From Asparagopsis taxiformis (lineage: Eukaryota > Rhodophyta > Florideophyceae > Bonnemaisoniales > Bonnemaisoniaceae), in the NCBI GenBank assembly GCA_030407315.1, contig JALQPE010002612.1, forward strand, positions 1 to 37,337: a DNA stretch of 37,337 nucleotides, read 5' to 3'. Of this stretch, positions 1 to 11,027 are shown one piece after another. A model generated the notes under the pieces. It did not search any database. It was not told where the DNA came from and was given only the letters and a program-made list of their open reading frames with translations. Position 1 is the stretch's first letter; each line of letters begins with the position of its first letter. The translations under genes were made by a program, and so were the position numbers.

Positions 1-943
1 GACGTAGCGCATGAGCTGTCTTCGGCGATCCAGCTCAGCGCTTTCCGTTTTCTTTTAATGTATTGAACGGTCGGCTAGATTCTTCTTCTTTCCCAGGCGG
101 TGGATTGATGAATTCCATCACAGAGCACACATTGTCAGCAACTGTTACCTCGCTGACGTTGTGGGTGTGGAAGTTCATCAGCCGTGAAAGCGGGTACTTC
201 TTCGGAGCAGAAGACATCCCGGCCAAGCCGAGTCGGGTGAGAGAAAGTCGACTGGAATGGTTCCAAAGCGGCGGGTAGATGTCAGACTTGACAAACTCCT
301 CCCACTCTGGACTGTCTTCGCAGGAGCAGGTCCAGCCGACTCGAGAATGGCCTTCAACGCGGTCACTCGGTGAGATCCATCGACATATTGCAGTCGTACT
401 TTGCATTGGAATCAATCACCTCGCAGACGGACACGCGTGAAGCAATCACGGAAAATCCCTGAGTGAGAAACGTTTTCTTCAACTCATCAACGCGATGCGG
501 CCTGACCACCCTGGACACGACTGCCGGAGGAGAAACTCCAGGGGGGAAATGAAGACTGGAATGTTTCGGCAGCTCTCCGGACTTATGTCGTAGTCCACAT
601 CCACCGGGATGGGCACTGTGCCAGGGTAGGCCAGCCTGGTGCTGCGGAGAGGCTTGTTCGGTACGATGTCACGAGCGTTGTGATCATCGACCTTCTCCGC
701 ATCCTCTGCCAAGTCGCTGCCGGACGCGATGATCATGTCCGGAGCAGGCGAGCTGGGCAGAGGAGCACCAGATCCCTCGACGGCTGGCGCCGCTTCGGCA
801 GATTGAGCCGGAAGCGGAGTTGCGGGAACGCCAGCGTCGATTGTCGGGACAACCGCGGGATCGGAAGCGGAAGGGGGGGAGGGGACGGGCTTAGGTGCTG
901 GGCTGAGCTGGGTCAGCGCTGCAGCAGCTTCGCAAACGTCCAT
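1..943 (-). pseudogene. ParB-domain gene, broken 5' fragment (related to the ParB-oxygenase gene at 2641-5888)
   Basis: The best start is ATG at 943-941 in a CCATGG context, giving MDVCEAAAALTQLSPAP and then a Pro/Ala/Ser-rich linker of about 130 residues. From about 560 down to 350 the minus strand encodes RVVRPHRVDELKKTFL, QGFSVIASRVSVCEV and DGSHRVTALKAILE in different frames. These match RLVRPGRVNELASIFM, RGFSTTGTMITVCKM and DGSHRIAALQLCLE in the gene at 2641-5888. Further on, FHTHNVSEVTVADNVCSVME (about 155-97) matches IQTHDVASVSIADNVCAVIE there. At least three frame changes are needed (about 540-580, 370-400 and 300-170), so the copy is broken unless the assembly is poor. The ParB/sulfiredoxin-fold DGxHR motif binds nucleotide or DNA phosphate in characterised family members; no function is claimed here. 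The 3' part, presumably the oxygenase-like domain, lies beyond the window edge. Confidence 0.7.
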
Positions 944-958
944 GGGGACAGGGGGGCC

Positions 959-996
959 AGAGAAGAGAAGGAGAGGGAGAAGGAGAGGGAGAGGAG
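959..996. repeat. 38-base homopurine tract upstream of the ParB fragment start
   Basis: On the plus strand this is uninterrupted G/A, built from GGAGAGGGAGAA-like blocks. On the gene's coding strand it is a pure CT tract ending about 16 bases before the ATG at 943, as in a CT-rich leader or initiator. Such tracts can adopt triplex structure; nothing here shows that they do. Confidence 0.6.
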
Positions 997-1273
997 TGGG
1001 AGAATCGTTGTCACGGCGGCTGGCAGAGCGCACCTGGCGGTCGAAAGCGTTGGGGATTGTTGAGCCATTGCTTTGGTGAGTGATTGACAAACGAAGAGTG
1101 AAAGATTGAGAAAGAGAGAAGAAGATCTGAACGACAAGCTGTTTTGCTGCGTAAGCTGAGTAAGATAGGCGAAACTTAGAGATCTGACATATTCCTATTA
1201 GTATACACCCTGGTAATGATATTCAGCGGTTGACCAATCCGAACCTTCCACATCACTTTTCGTTGTACGACAA

Positions 1274-1595
1274 TTACAGCTCAGGCAGTTTACCAAGGAT
1301 CCTTACAGCAAAGCCATCGTTACGATGACTTTGCTGTAAGGAAACGTTTCATTACAGAGGCCAGGAATTTTTTTACCGGGTAAAGAAATCATGGCCACTG
1401 TAATGTTTTGTTTCCTGACAGCAAAGTCATCGTTACGATGACTTTGCTGTAAGAAAACGTTTTCATTACAGCGGCCAGGAATTTTTTTACCGGGTAAAGA
1501 AATCATGGCCACTGTAATGAAACCTTTCCTTACAGCAAAGTCATCGTAACGATGACTTTGCTGTAAGCATCCCTGGTAAACTGCTCCATCTGTAA
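1274..1595. mobile_element. Foldback element copy 1 (nested palindromes)
   Basis: The ends are inverted repeats of about 37 bases. The left begins TTACAGCTCAGGCAGTTTAC. The right, read inward on the other strand, begins TTACAGATGGAGCAGTTTAC. Both continue with an A/G-rich GGAT block into TTACAGC. Inside are three copies of palindrome H1 (1303-1339, 1416-1452, 1530-1566): 37 bases, arms TTACAGCAAAGTCATCGT and its complement around a single centre base, which is T in some copies and A in others. Between them lie H2 palindromes (for example 1351-1404) with ends ATTACAG..CTGTAAT and core TTTACCGGGTAAA. No coding capacity is visible. This looks like a non-autonomous foldback or MITE-like element. 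I could not define a target-site duplication. Confidence 0.75.
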
Positions 1596-1596
1596 G

Positions 1597-2033
1597 CCGT
1601 TGGTCTCAACCCTCGCTCTCGTTTCTGTTGTCCTCCTTCATCATCTCCACCTACCTTCCCCTACACACCACCTCTCTAATGTCACTCTACCCACCCTTTG
1701 GTGCATGAAATATTTTCTTACCACTGCCATAGTCTACACATACTGCTGCCTTCATACCTCTGCATGCCTACCCTTCAATCTTTCTTCCATCTTTCTCTAC
1801 CGTGCTAGGCTTAGACCATGCTCTGTGCACATCTGACTTACTTAATATCATTGTATAGCTAGAAACTAGAATAATAATTACATCACTAGAGTACACTGCA
1901 AATGTTAGTAACTATGGTTGGTGTGGTACACAACACCCTAACTCCTTCATGAGTAAACTTTGCGCACAGAACCGTTCAATACCAGGTAGTGCAGCCAGCG
2001 CAAACCAGGCTTGCACGACGCAGAGTGCTCCCC
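1597..2033. other. Noncoding spacer between foldback copies 1 and 2
   Basis: AT-rich sequence with short pyrimidine runs. Open frames here are short and show no domain-like composition. I see no gene, RNA or repeat that I can support. Confidence 0.5.
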
Positions 2034-2137
2034 AGAGCCGTCAACAGTCGTCCAAACCATCGTTGTACGATGTTCCCGGCTCCACACTTCCCTTCTCACC
2101 CTTCCCAGGGTGGGAGACGGACGAAACTCCCAACCGC
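2034..2137 (+). repeat. Left flank shared by foldback copies 2 and 4
   Basis: This stretch resembles 15979-16083. Matching blocks in order are GAG-AGC-x-G-TC/CTCA-CAG, TTCCCGRCTYCACACTTC, CTTYTCACC, GGGWGAsRACGAAACTCCC and GCTTACAGCCGAAGCCGTTT. Because similarity runs on outside the TTACAG boundary, the mobile unit in these two copies may be larger than the foldback core, or one copy arose by segmental duplication. Confidence 0.6.
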
Positions 2138-2419
2138 TTACAGCCGAAGCCGTTTACCCGGGATGCTTACAGCAAAGTCATCGTTACGATGACTTTGCTG
2201 TAAGGAAAGGTTTGATTACAGTGGTGAGAAAATTTTACCGGTAAAAAAATCAGCAAGAATTTTTTACCCGGTAAAAATTGTGGCCGCTGTAATGATTTGA
2301 TTTCTTACAGCAAAGTCATCGTTACGATGACTTTGCTGTAAGAAATCAAATCATTACAGCAAAGTCATCGTAACGATGACTTTGCTGTCAGCACCCCAGC
2401 GAAACTGCATCATCTGTAA
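2138..2419. mobile_element. Foldback element copy 2
   Basis: Left end TTACAGCCGAAGCCGTTTAC. The right end, read on the other strand, begins TTACAGATGATGCAGTTT. There are three H1 palindromes (2167-2203, 2305-2341, 2354-2390) and an H2-type unit with cores TTTACCGG and TTACCCGGTAAA around 2236-2272. The right terminus has diverged (GCTGTCAG for GCTGTAAG). It lies about 220 bases beyond the 3' end of the ParB-oxygenase gene. Confidence 0.75.
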
Positions 2420-2640
2420 GCCTTCCTCACCTCAATGTTGTAACCAAAGACGACTGCGATATTACCTTGTTCTATTCTAGTAGTGCCCACCATAGTTTCC
2501 TCCCCTTCTCATATTAAATTGAGTATTGTATTCTCTCGACCCGTCTACATACGCAAACGTCATGTACTAGCCTAACTTTCATCGTTTACTTGAAGGCGGC
2601 CTTGATGCCTGCCATAGAATGCTATTAAGAACTAATTTCA

Positions 2641-5600
2641 TCAGATATCTAAACGCTCCCAGTAGTTGACATTGAAGGGAGGCTGTAGCAACTTCTCCCT
2701 GGAAGTTCGCAGTGATAGATGGGACCGGATAGGATGCTGGTACCTCACCGAAGAACGACCCTCCGCGAATCCCATTCCTCCGTGATACACGTCCGTTCGG
2801 CATACAAGCAGGGAATACGGTGGGATGCGCACGTTCGTCACTGGCACGCGGTACTTGTCTTTCGCTGGATGACTTAGGCACACATGGCTGAACTTGGCGA
2901 TACGAATGATGAACCCATCCGCACCAGCAGCCATCATGAAATATGATGGCGAGTTGAGAGGACCAGTTCCAGTTCCCTCACGGACGGGAACATCGGTATG
3001 CATAAGTTGCTCCTGACTACCTTCTGCGGTCAAAATCAGACGAAGACCCGTTTCTGGAAAGACCACCGCTTCTTCTCTTCCAAACCCGAGCTTCAGGTTC
3101 TCCGCACAAATCGCCTTACCTAGCTCCAGAATCAGCTTGTTCCTGTACTGCCGCGCGCTTTCTTGCTCAAGGTCATCGCAGATGCTTTTCCGGTCCGTCT
3201 TGAATACACCAGTGCTGTCTTTCGGTCGAAGTGGTTTCCACGGGTTCTTCTGACTTGCACTTGAGCCACTTGTAGTACCTTGGAATGTGCTGGCCATCTG
3301 TGTGAATAACTCGTGCGTAGCTGCTCCCACTGTAGTAGAAGAAAAATGTCTTGCAACACCACGTAACCAAGCTCGTCGATCATTCTTCTCTGGTAGCTGA
3401 AGTATTGTTGGCTTTCACAAGAACCGAGGGGACATACCAAAGTAGAGTAGCCTGCAGCTGCTTCCATTATCTCCGTCCGGATTGTATCAATGTCTTCTTC
3501 TGTGATATAATACTTCATTCTCGAGTTGGAAGGAACGCATAAAGGCAGCTTCTCAGGTATGTCCTCTGCGAATGTGCGGTCTGGAAGGGAGTTTTCTTGC
3601 TCGTCAGTGAAGAGTGGTGCTTCTTCTCCAGTCGTTCGTTCTCTTGCATTGACTCTACTCTTCTTTTCCCGGGGAGGCCCAATCTCAATGTTGTCATCCG
3701 GCGTATTGGGCTCAGAAAACTTCGCGCTAGTATCTTCCCTTCTTCGCTTCTTATCCAACCTGGACTCGTTTTCATCGCCGCTTCCACCAGAACTCCTGCT
3801 TCTTCCCGAATTCTCCTTGTCCACTTCGGCCGGGCTAGTGCTGTAAGTTTCTGGTGTCCTGATTCGAAGTTTCAATATCACAGAGCGGTTCTGCGCATCT
3901 CCAGCTTGTTGTCCAGGCGTGTCTATGTCCATGCGACCACTATTGTCCAAGTTGATATCCAGACTTTGCGTATCGCCGCTTTGTTTCCTTCCCTGAGGAA
4001 GATCTTCTCTGACAATCCTTCCCGGCGAATTATCCCTGGCACGACTTTCCCGCTCTGCCCTTGAAGCTGAAAGACGTTCCTGTTCTTTTTGGAGAACAGC
4101 AAGACGTTCTGCTTCCCTCTTCTCAGCTGCTGCAAGACGCGTGGCAGGACGTTCCTGTCCTCCCTCTTTTGCTGCGGCAGGACGGTCTTCTGCTTCTTTC
4201 GGGGTGCTCAGAGGTGCCTCTTCTATTGCTTTCGTCGCGACAGCAGGAATCACTTCTTCAGCCACCACATTTGGAGTAATTTCCTGTTCTTCCTCCACAA
4301 CAGCAGAAACTTCCTGCTCTGCTTGGGCTTCGGCAGATACTCCTTCTTCTGCTTGAACAGGACCAGGAGTTTTCCATCGTAGTATTTCCCTGTTCTGCGG
4401 CAGTAGGTGCTTCTTCGTCTCTTCTGCTTTGGCGCCATCAACAAGTGCTTTTTCTATTTCTCCGGGGGTCATGCGATTCCGTTCCCTCTCCTCCTCCGCT
4501 TTCGTCTCCTGCATTGCCTTTGTCCCGGTAGCATATTCCAGTTTGTCGTAAAAACTGTTTGTAAACATCCCGTTCTTGGTTCTCAGACTGCTACTGTCTA
4601 CCACGTCGTCATGAAAGTCGACAAGGACGAATACAATGCGCTCTCCAATGCGATGATCATTATCCCCGACCTCCTTCGCGTTTTCTGCTGCCAAATCCGT
4701 TCGCACGAATTCCTCCATCGTTGCAGAGTTCAACCACTTGCGGACGACCTCTGCCATATCATAGATGGCCAACAGAGCCAGTAGCCAAGTGCGCATCGTG
4801 AACGGACTTCCGCTTCCGATATTTCTGACAAGTCCTCTCTTCCTCCTCATCCTTGTCCACGACGCTGTCATCTCGAGCACAAACCACTGGAACCACTCCT
4901 TATCGCGCGTCCCGCGTCCGTCCGTGCCATTGCGGAATATTGCGTTATTGACAAGATCGAGCACGCACCCGTACATATCGGCAGAGTCAATTCGAGAAAA
5001 GTCCGGATCTCTTCCCTCGGTTCTTGCATCCTCGATTTCTCTGTTCCTATCCAAAGCATTGTAAACGCTAGGGATAGAGCTCCAGTACACGAAAGCAACG
5101 CTGTCTGTGCGATTGAACCCCTTCGCAATGTTGATGTACTGCCTATACGAGTTCTCCGAACGGTTCCTGTCGGACGGCAGAATATAGCTCACTTCTTTCA
5201 GAATAGGAATAAGCCGGACAACAGGAAGATCCATCTGGTTGGAAAACCTGAGAAACTCTATGACCGCACACACATTGTCGGCAATGCTCACAGAAGCGAC
5301 ATCGTGAGTTTGTATATTGGCTTCGAGAGACAGTTTCAGAACCTCCAGCGCATCGAAAATTAGACGCCCGTTCGGCGCAATCAACTGTTGTACCCAAACC
5401 AATTCCAAGGAATCCCTGTTCTTTCCTGAGTACTTCTCCAGGCATAGTTGCAGAGCAGCTATGCGATGAGAGCCATCGATGCAGTAAAACTCGTCTCCTT
5501 CGTTATCTTCCATTTTGCAGACTGTAATCATAGTTCCAGTGGTAGAGAAACCTCTATCCATGAAAATGCTGGCCAGTTCGTTTACACGACCCGGTCGCAC

Positions 5601-5888
5601 CAAACGGGAGGTCACTGTCGGAAATTTCACTTTGCGAGGATCAACTTGCACTTTAGAAGAGCTGTACTGAGCAATAGTGATGCTTTTCTCTTCAGCAGAA
5701 GGAGAATTGCTCTTCTCCGCTGTAGTATTCATGATACTATTGTCTCCCATTGTAATCCCTGCAATCTCAGTTCGTTCAATCGGTTCTCTGTTCAAATGTT
5801 GTGTAGACGATGAAATCCACAATTGTGGTACCTCCGAGTGCGCTTCCCGTCTCTCAGCTTCCTCTCTTATACTGTCCGGACAAGACAT
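2641..5888 (-). CDS. ParB-domain + 2OG-oxygenase-like fusion protein, split by one frameshift
   Basis: Two overlapping minus-strand frames form one gene. Frame one (5888-3132, 918 codons) has a ParB/sulfiredoxin-fold domain at about residues 85-170 with DGSHRIAAL at 138-146, a Glu/Lys-rich helical stretch at about 465-620, and a low-complexity linker with KKRRR at 713-717. Its last family-like part reads MKYYITEEDI..GYVVLQDIF. The second frame (3330-2641, 229 codons) carries on with SSTTVGAATHELF. The copy at 13868-15607 has ASSTAGNATHELF in a single frame, so the break is one missing base in the A5 run at 3342-3346 (plus strand). Restored length is about 1,082 aa. The C-terminal domain has HTD (229-frame residues 111-113), distal His in DVYHGGMGF (183) and nearby Arg, the HxD..H layout of Fe(II)/2-oxoglutarate oxygenases. 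The substrate is unknown; modified DNA or histone is a guess from the linked ParB domain. The start could instead be the internal Met about 46 codons later. Confidence 0.75.
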
Positions 5889-6559
5889 TCCCTACCTACG
5901 TTCAGTCCTGATGAACCTTACGCTGCACCCGCTCAGCACCTCTGACTCTACCTGATCCTGATACCTCCACAAAGCGTTTAGCCCTTTCCATCAATCTACA
6001 CCTAATAGTATGTACCTCTAGCGCATATAATGCAATCGAACCCGTTTACCTCACCACGTCAATTATCATTCATATTCCAACAACCTATTTCATCCACACT
6101 CTCCACCTCGCTTCTTCTTCCGTACCATTGATTCCTATCAATCGATTCTACGTGAGTTTTATACATTTACTACGATCCACCTCTCCTACAAGTCTGAAAA
6201 ATTCATTTCTACACTAACTTTTGCTACTCACAAATGAACGGTTCCCGTGCAGGCCACTGCTTGAATTTCTTCCTATTGGCGTACTCGGCTGCAAAGGATT
6301 CATAGACTATTTAAACGGTGATCATATAAATGGTTTTCAATGTGCTCCAATGGACAATACACCAAAGAACATCAATATGAATTCATTTCAACTACCTATT
6401 CACTACTGCGATTCAGTTTTCTTGCATACCAAATCTCATTGCGTTCCTACCCTAGTCGATTCAAAATGCTTCCTCTTCGTCAGTTGATCAATATTCCTTA
6501 TTCCTTACAACGAGCAGGTCCTCTGGACATCCTAAAGTTGGTTACTTAACCTTAACTAT
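5889..6559. other. Intergenic region upstream of the ParB-oxygenase gene
   Basis: AT-rich, with many TATA-like strings and no coding frame that looks protein-like. The 88-codon frame at 6221-6487 has random-looking composition. It presumably contains the promoter of the minus-strand gene, but I cannot point to a defined element. Confidence 0.4.
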
Positions 6560-7103
6560 CGATGAATTTGCTGTAATGAAACGTTTTCTTACAGCAAAGT
6601 CATCGTTACGATGACTTTGCTGTAAGAAAAGAAAACATTACAGCAGCCATGATTTCTTTACCGGGTAAAAAAATTGTGGCCGCTGTAATGAAACGTTTTC
6701 TTACAGCAAAGTCATCGTTACGATGACTTTGCTGTAAGAAAAGAAAACATTACAGTAGCCATGATTTCTTTACCGGGTAAAAAATTGTGGCCGCTGTAAT
6801 GAAACGTTTTCTTACAGCAAAGTCATCGTAACGATGACTTTGCTGTAAGAAAGCAAATCATTACAGCGGCCACAATTTTTTTACCCGGTAAAATTTCTTG
6901 CTGATTTTTTACCCGGTAAAAAATTCTTCGGCCACTGCAAGGAAACGGTTCCTTACAGCAAAGTCATCGTTACGATGACTTTGCTGTAAGAAAGCAAATC
7001 ATTACAGCTGCCACGATTTTTTTACCCGGTAAAACATTCTTGGCCACTGTAATGGAAACGTTTTCTTACAGCAAAGTCATCGTAACGATGACTTTGCTGT
7101 AAG
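6560..7103. mobile_element. Foldback element copy 3 (longest, termini degraded)
   Basis: Five complete H1 palindromes (6589-6625, 6701-6737, 6812-6848, 6953-6989, 7066-7102) are preceded by a decayed half copy (6560-6576, GATGAATTTGCTGTAA). H2 units alternate between them, with cores TTTACCGGGTAAA or its complement, flanked by TTACAGCNGCCA..TGGCCGCTGTAAT. Adjacent near-identical H1-H2 blocks (6589-6700 and 6701-6811) point to internal unit amplification. The outer CAGTTTACC ends of copies 1, 2 and 4 are not recognisable. It ends about 120 bases beyond the 3' end of the transposase gene. Confidence 0.75.
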
Positions 7104-7223
7104 CATACCTCCCTCCATCCTCTCAGATCCTCTCCCCACTACTTTGCACCAATCCACCACCGCCCTAGAGTGTACAATTCATATGTGATGCATCTGGTTA
7201 TTCATTTTATTCTTCCCTAAAAA

Positions 7224-10200
7224 TCATGCAGCCCTCGGTGGAAATCCGTCTCGCCTACATAGTGCATATATCTCTCCACCCTCCAGCAGTCCGGGTCCGT
7301 GCCTTACCTCCCTCATGTTCTCATCATATTCGCATACACTCCCATTGCAATAGTGCATACCAAACACCTCAGTGACTCCCTCACTCATCTCCACAATTAC
7401 TGTTCGTCGCCTCTCTTCGACCTTGAACACTCCTTCATCAGTTTTTTGCAAACCCAGGCAAACTCCATAAGCTGTACCTTGCTCATCTCTCGCACTCTCG
7501 TTCCTCAGGATAAAGAACGCTAGAACAATAAAAAACCGCGGTTCATAATTAATTCTTCCCCGCATTATCTCTGATGTGAGACGAGACGCCGGGTACAGAA
7601 TCGCTTGTGAAGTTGCACCATCCTCACATTTCATCTGTTCAGGGCAAACAGCATGGATGATAGCTCCTGATTCTAGAGAGCCAGACCTCTGCACTGTTTT
7701 CCTTCCCCACTCTGTCGTAGTGCTTCTAGAAACTCTTCTCACCCATTCGGCATACTTTCCACACCCGCTTGTTCCGCTTCCGTACCTTTCGGTAAAGAAC
7801 CGTTTGAAAACACCTACAGCACCCTCTGCCATATCACATTTTCCATTCATGTACTCCTTGACCTCGTCAATAGATATACCTCCATGCCCTCTCCACGTCA
7901 CAATTTCACCATCCGCCGACAATATCTTTCCTCGACGCTGGGAGAGAAGCTGGAGAACCGGTTCCTGGAAGCAGTTTTTCACTACCTCGTCTTCCACATC
8001 TATTTCTCTCCCTAGCTCCTGTGAAAGAACGTTGACCATTTGAGAGCATTCGGACGAGGACCAATGTTGTGGCTCCATGCCGATTTCGCGCAAAACAATG
8101 GCCACTCTCGTCTGCCAGTCATCCGCAAGAACTAATTCCAGCGCTGAAAGCTGTTCGCTTTGGTGATTGGACATTCTCACACCTTTCTTCAGCGGCTGAT
8201 GCATCCGTTCGAATATAAGCTCCTGCACGTGCTTCACAGAGCCGTAGGCAGGAAGCGTATGAACACAAAACTCGACAAGACGATGAACATTAGGCTTGTC
8301 CAAATGTGCTCCTGCTCCCTTCACTTTCCGACAATACTCATTCAACGTCTCCACGTAGTCTACAGTTCTTCCCAGAATGTATTCATTCCTGCCACCTTCT
8401 CCGTCAGCCGTCTCTACTTCATGGGGACCGTCTTTCCACCATACGGGCATGAAACTAATACACGAAACCAGCTTCTGAAACATCACTACTAGTTTGACGG
8501 CCCCATCAAATTTTTCACGATGACCTTCCCCTTTCCCATCCATCATTCGAGCTGCGTTTTCGAATGCCATAGGTGCTATCAGAAGCACACTGAATATGTC
8601 ACTCATGTTCATGGAAAGCAGATTGTTGGTTCCAAATAAACGGTTCTGCCTTCCCATCCTGAACTTCTTCAGAGCGCCCAGAATTTGCAATTCAGCTACC
8701 TCTCGAATTCGTGGGCTGGCAGCTGAAATACAAGCGTTCAGTACATCTTGTGCCAGTCCAGACAATAGATGGTCAGGTGCTATCACTGCGGAACGGTACG
8801 GGTCAAAAATTGCTGGGACAACTGAAACTCCGTTTTCCGTCTTCGGTACTTCTTCCTGCACTGCTTCCAAGGAAGTGCTCAGGACATGAAATGGTAAATC
8901 TTCCCCTTCTTCTGCAGCCAGTCCGAGAGTGCGAAGCTGGGTTTCTGTGGCATCCTTACGTGTCGATGCATTCCGATACTTGCTCCTGGCATGCGTCGAT
9001 GTTTGCCCGTTCACTACCGAAGTGTATGCATTCTTCGTGCCACCAGTACTGCTCAGGTCATATTTGCGGAAACTGCAGATGTGGCACGGAGAGTTTGATG
9101 TGTGTCCAAGAACATCCAGGGTATGTGAAACTGCAGGATAGTCTCCAATGCTCCCCACTGGGTCTAGAAATACCACAATATCTTCTCCCTCTGCATTTTT
9201 CGTTGGGAAACCCTCTGTGCTTCCTCGCACTATATCTTGAACGATATATCGCAATACACAATTTGTGGACACTCCCGGAGGTGGCAAACCAATCACTCGA
9301 ACCGCTTGGTAGCTTCCCCTTTTCCGAGGCGGTAGATTGAGAGGTAACATATAGCATCCACCAAAACTTCCCTTCCTGCTTGTGAATGGTTCAAAGTCAT
9401 CCGTGTAAAGGAGAAATCGGTAAACAAAGTAGTTTCGACCATCCTCCAGCTTTCCCCAACATGGTGCATCTTCTCGCGGAGACGCTGGGTGCCATTGCGA
9501 CCTGTGGTCTCCGAAACCATCCGAGAACACCCCTGAAACACGAATTTCTTCATAGTTGGGGCTTCCTAGTCTATCGGGCGGGTTTCTGGCTTCAGCAAAG
9601 CTCGCGCCCGGTGAAAAGCAAAGTAACATGGTGGATGCTTCTCCGACCTGCTCTTTCAAATACCTGTTCACCAATACGACGTGTGGAACAATATCACCCT
9701 CTTCCATTCCAATTGGTAATAGAACGGTTATCACGTCCCCAGCTCGTGTTCCTTTTCCCTTGGCTCCTGCTCCGATTACACATTGCGATATCGCTCGCAG
9801 AGCATGCTGCCTCTCCCATTCCAATAGATGTGACATTCGCGGCTGCAGATATTTTTCGACATGCACATCATGCTCACCGTCGTGTCGAGCCTCATAGGTA
9901 ACTATGGTCCTAGCATGAAGTTCCCACAACGACGTAACCGCCACTCTTCTCCTCTTCGGTTTCCCACCATCTCTGTCATTCTTCCTGAACCCTTTTGCTC
10001 TTTCGATGACGGCAACCTGACGAGCTCCTGGATGACATCGGATTCGAATTGCTGTTCCATCAGGTACATAAATGTGCTTCAAACCCTTTTTCCCATCGCT
10101 GTCAATGGGAACAACTGCTGTGCGAACGAATGGGTCGCTCAAAACACCCCTCCTGCACTTTGCAATGAACGAATCTTCAATGCTGCACTCTGCGGTTGAT

Positions 10201-11027
10201 TTTTCTCCTTCCGAGCTTCGATTGTTCGCATCACTGCGGAATGCTTCAAAGATTGGTCGAGTCTGGACATCTTTCAGAGCCCATGTGCTTGGGAGTACAA
10301 TACGAACTTTCGCCATTCCTCCACAATTGTCTCTGTCATCTGTTGTTCCACGGGTTCCTACTGCACCTCGATGCTGTGCAGCTCTTGCTCCGCTCTTTCG
10401 AAGGTCTATCGGAAACTCGATGTCACAGCTCTTTGCATAGCAGTGTTTCCTCAAGAATGGTAGTATCTTCTGTCGCATCACAGAGTCCGACGGGACGTGC
10501 TCACTTGGATCTCTGCGGAAATTCATTCCGAACAGGGTACCTTCATAGTGGGCTCTTGTCATTCTTTGAGTTCCACTCAGCTGAAGAGCCCCATACATCG
10601 CAGGCCATTGTAGTAATGCCTTGAAATCACCACATGCTTCATCCCCAGCATTTCGGTCTATCGGGCCTCCAGTTGAAATGGAATCAGAACCTCGTCCGGT
10701 TGCTTCTTCCGATTCCATTAGCGTGCTCGATGCTACGTAGATGTCACTTCCAGCTTCATCGTTGTTGCTGTACACATCAATACAACCTTCTATTGTGTCA
10801 CCCATAGGGATTGGGGACTCCAATAGGTCATCTGTGGTACACTCACGTCGTAGCTCATTACCTCTCGGGATTTCTTTGTTCATGCAGGCTGCATCACTGC
10901 TGCGGATTTCTCCCTGCAGTTTCCCAGGAAGCTGTTTACTGGGACTGGCCACATTGAGTGAATCGAATCTCGCCTTTGTCCTACGACTTGTGGTTTTCTT
11001 TCGAATAGGAGTCCGTCTCGGAGCCAT
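7224..11027 (-). CDS. DDE transposase, Tnp2/Plavaka-like (CACTA-related)
   Basis: Intact frame of 1,267 codons, ATG in a favourable context (CAAGATGG). Residues 1-20 are basic (RKKTTSRRTK) and residues 355-362 form a second basic patch, consistent with nuclear entry or DNA binding. The catalytic region resembles Tnp2/Plavaka-type transposases. LLYTDDFEPF (about 539-548) gives the first Asp and is followed by SFGGCYMLPLNLPPRKR, like the family's 'DDF.PF..S..Y...LNLPP'. VGSIGDYPAV (624-633) gives the second Asp and is followed by a CHIC Cys pair (648/651). KPNVHRLVEF (911-920) and QELIFERMHQPLKK (935-948) give the likely catalytic Glu. About 300 residues follow without recognised motifs. I did not identify element termini or target-site duplications. 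It is one of the few full-length undamaged genes here, so it could be recent or still active. Confidence 0.75.
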   Translation of the reverse strand: MAPRRTPIRKKTTSRRTKARFDSLNVASPSKQLPGKLQGEIRSSDAACMNKEIPRGNELRRECTTDDLLESPIPMGDTIEGCIDVYSNNDEAGSDIYVASSTLMESEEATGRGSDSISTGGPIDRNAGDEACGDFKALLQWPAMYGALQLSGTQRMTRAHYEGTLFGMNFRRDPSEHVPSDSVMRQKILPFLRKHCYAKSCDIEFPIDLRKSGARAAQHRGAVGTRGTTDDRDNCGGMAKVRIVLPSTWALKDVQTRPIFEAFRSDANNRSSEGEKSTAECSIEDSFIAKCRRGVLSDPFVRTAVVPIDSDGKKGLKHIYVPDGTAIRIRCHPGARQVAVIERAKGFRKNDRDGGKPKRRRVAVTSLWELHARTIVTYEARHDGEHDVHVEKYLQPRMSHLLEWERQHALRAISQCVIGAGAKGKGTRAGDVITVLLPIGMEEGDIVPHVVLVNRYLKEQVGEASTMLLCFSPGASFAEARNPPDRLGSPNYEEIRVSGVFSDGFGDHRSQWHPASPREDAPCWGKLEDGRNYFVYRFLLYTDDFEPFTSRKGSFGGCYMLPLNLPPRKRGSYQAVRVIGLPPPGVSTNCVLRYIVQDIVRGSTEGFPTKNAEGEDIVVFLDPVGSIGDYPAVSHTLDVLGHTSNSPCHICSFRKYDLSSTGGTKNAYTSVVNGQTSTHARSKYRNASTRKDATETQLRTLGLAAEEGEDLPFHVLSTSLEAVQEEVPKTENGVSVVPAIFDPYRSAVIAPDHLLSGLAQDVLNACISAASPRIREVAELQILGALKKFRMGRQNRLFGTNNLLSMNMSDIFSVLLIAPMAFENAARMMDGKGEGHREKFDGAVKLVVMFQKLVSCISFMPVWWKDGPHEVETADGEGGRNEYILGRTVDYVETLNEYCRKVKGAGAHLDKPNVHRLVEFCVHTLPAYGSVKHVQELIFERMHQPLKKGVRMSNHQSEQLSALELVLADDWQTRVAIVLREIGMEPQHWSSSECSQMVNVLSQELGREIDVEDEVVKNCFQEPVLQLLSQRRGKILSADGEIVTWRGHGGISIDEVKEYMNGKCDMAEGAVGVFKRFFTERYGSGTSGCGKYAEWVRRVSRSTTTEWGRKTVQRSGSLESGAIIHAVCPEQMKCEDGATSQAILYPASRLTSEIMRGRINYEPRFFIVLAFFILRNESARDEQGTAYGVCLGLQKTDEGVFKVEERRRTVIVEMSEGVTEVFGMHYCNGSVCEYDENMREVRHGPGLLEGGEIYALCRRDGFPPRAA

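Noticed and set aside
1303..1512. 69-codon minus-strand frame in foldback copy 1
   Set aside because: It is made wholly of translated palindrome units and has internal repeats that mirror the DNA repeat.
6221..6549. Two short plus-strand frames (88 and 69 codons)
   Set aside because: Random composition in AT-rich spacer and no similarity within the window.
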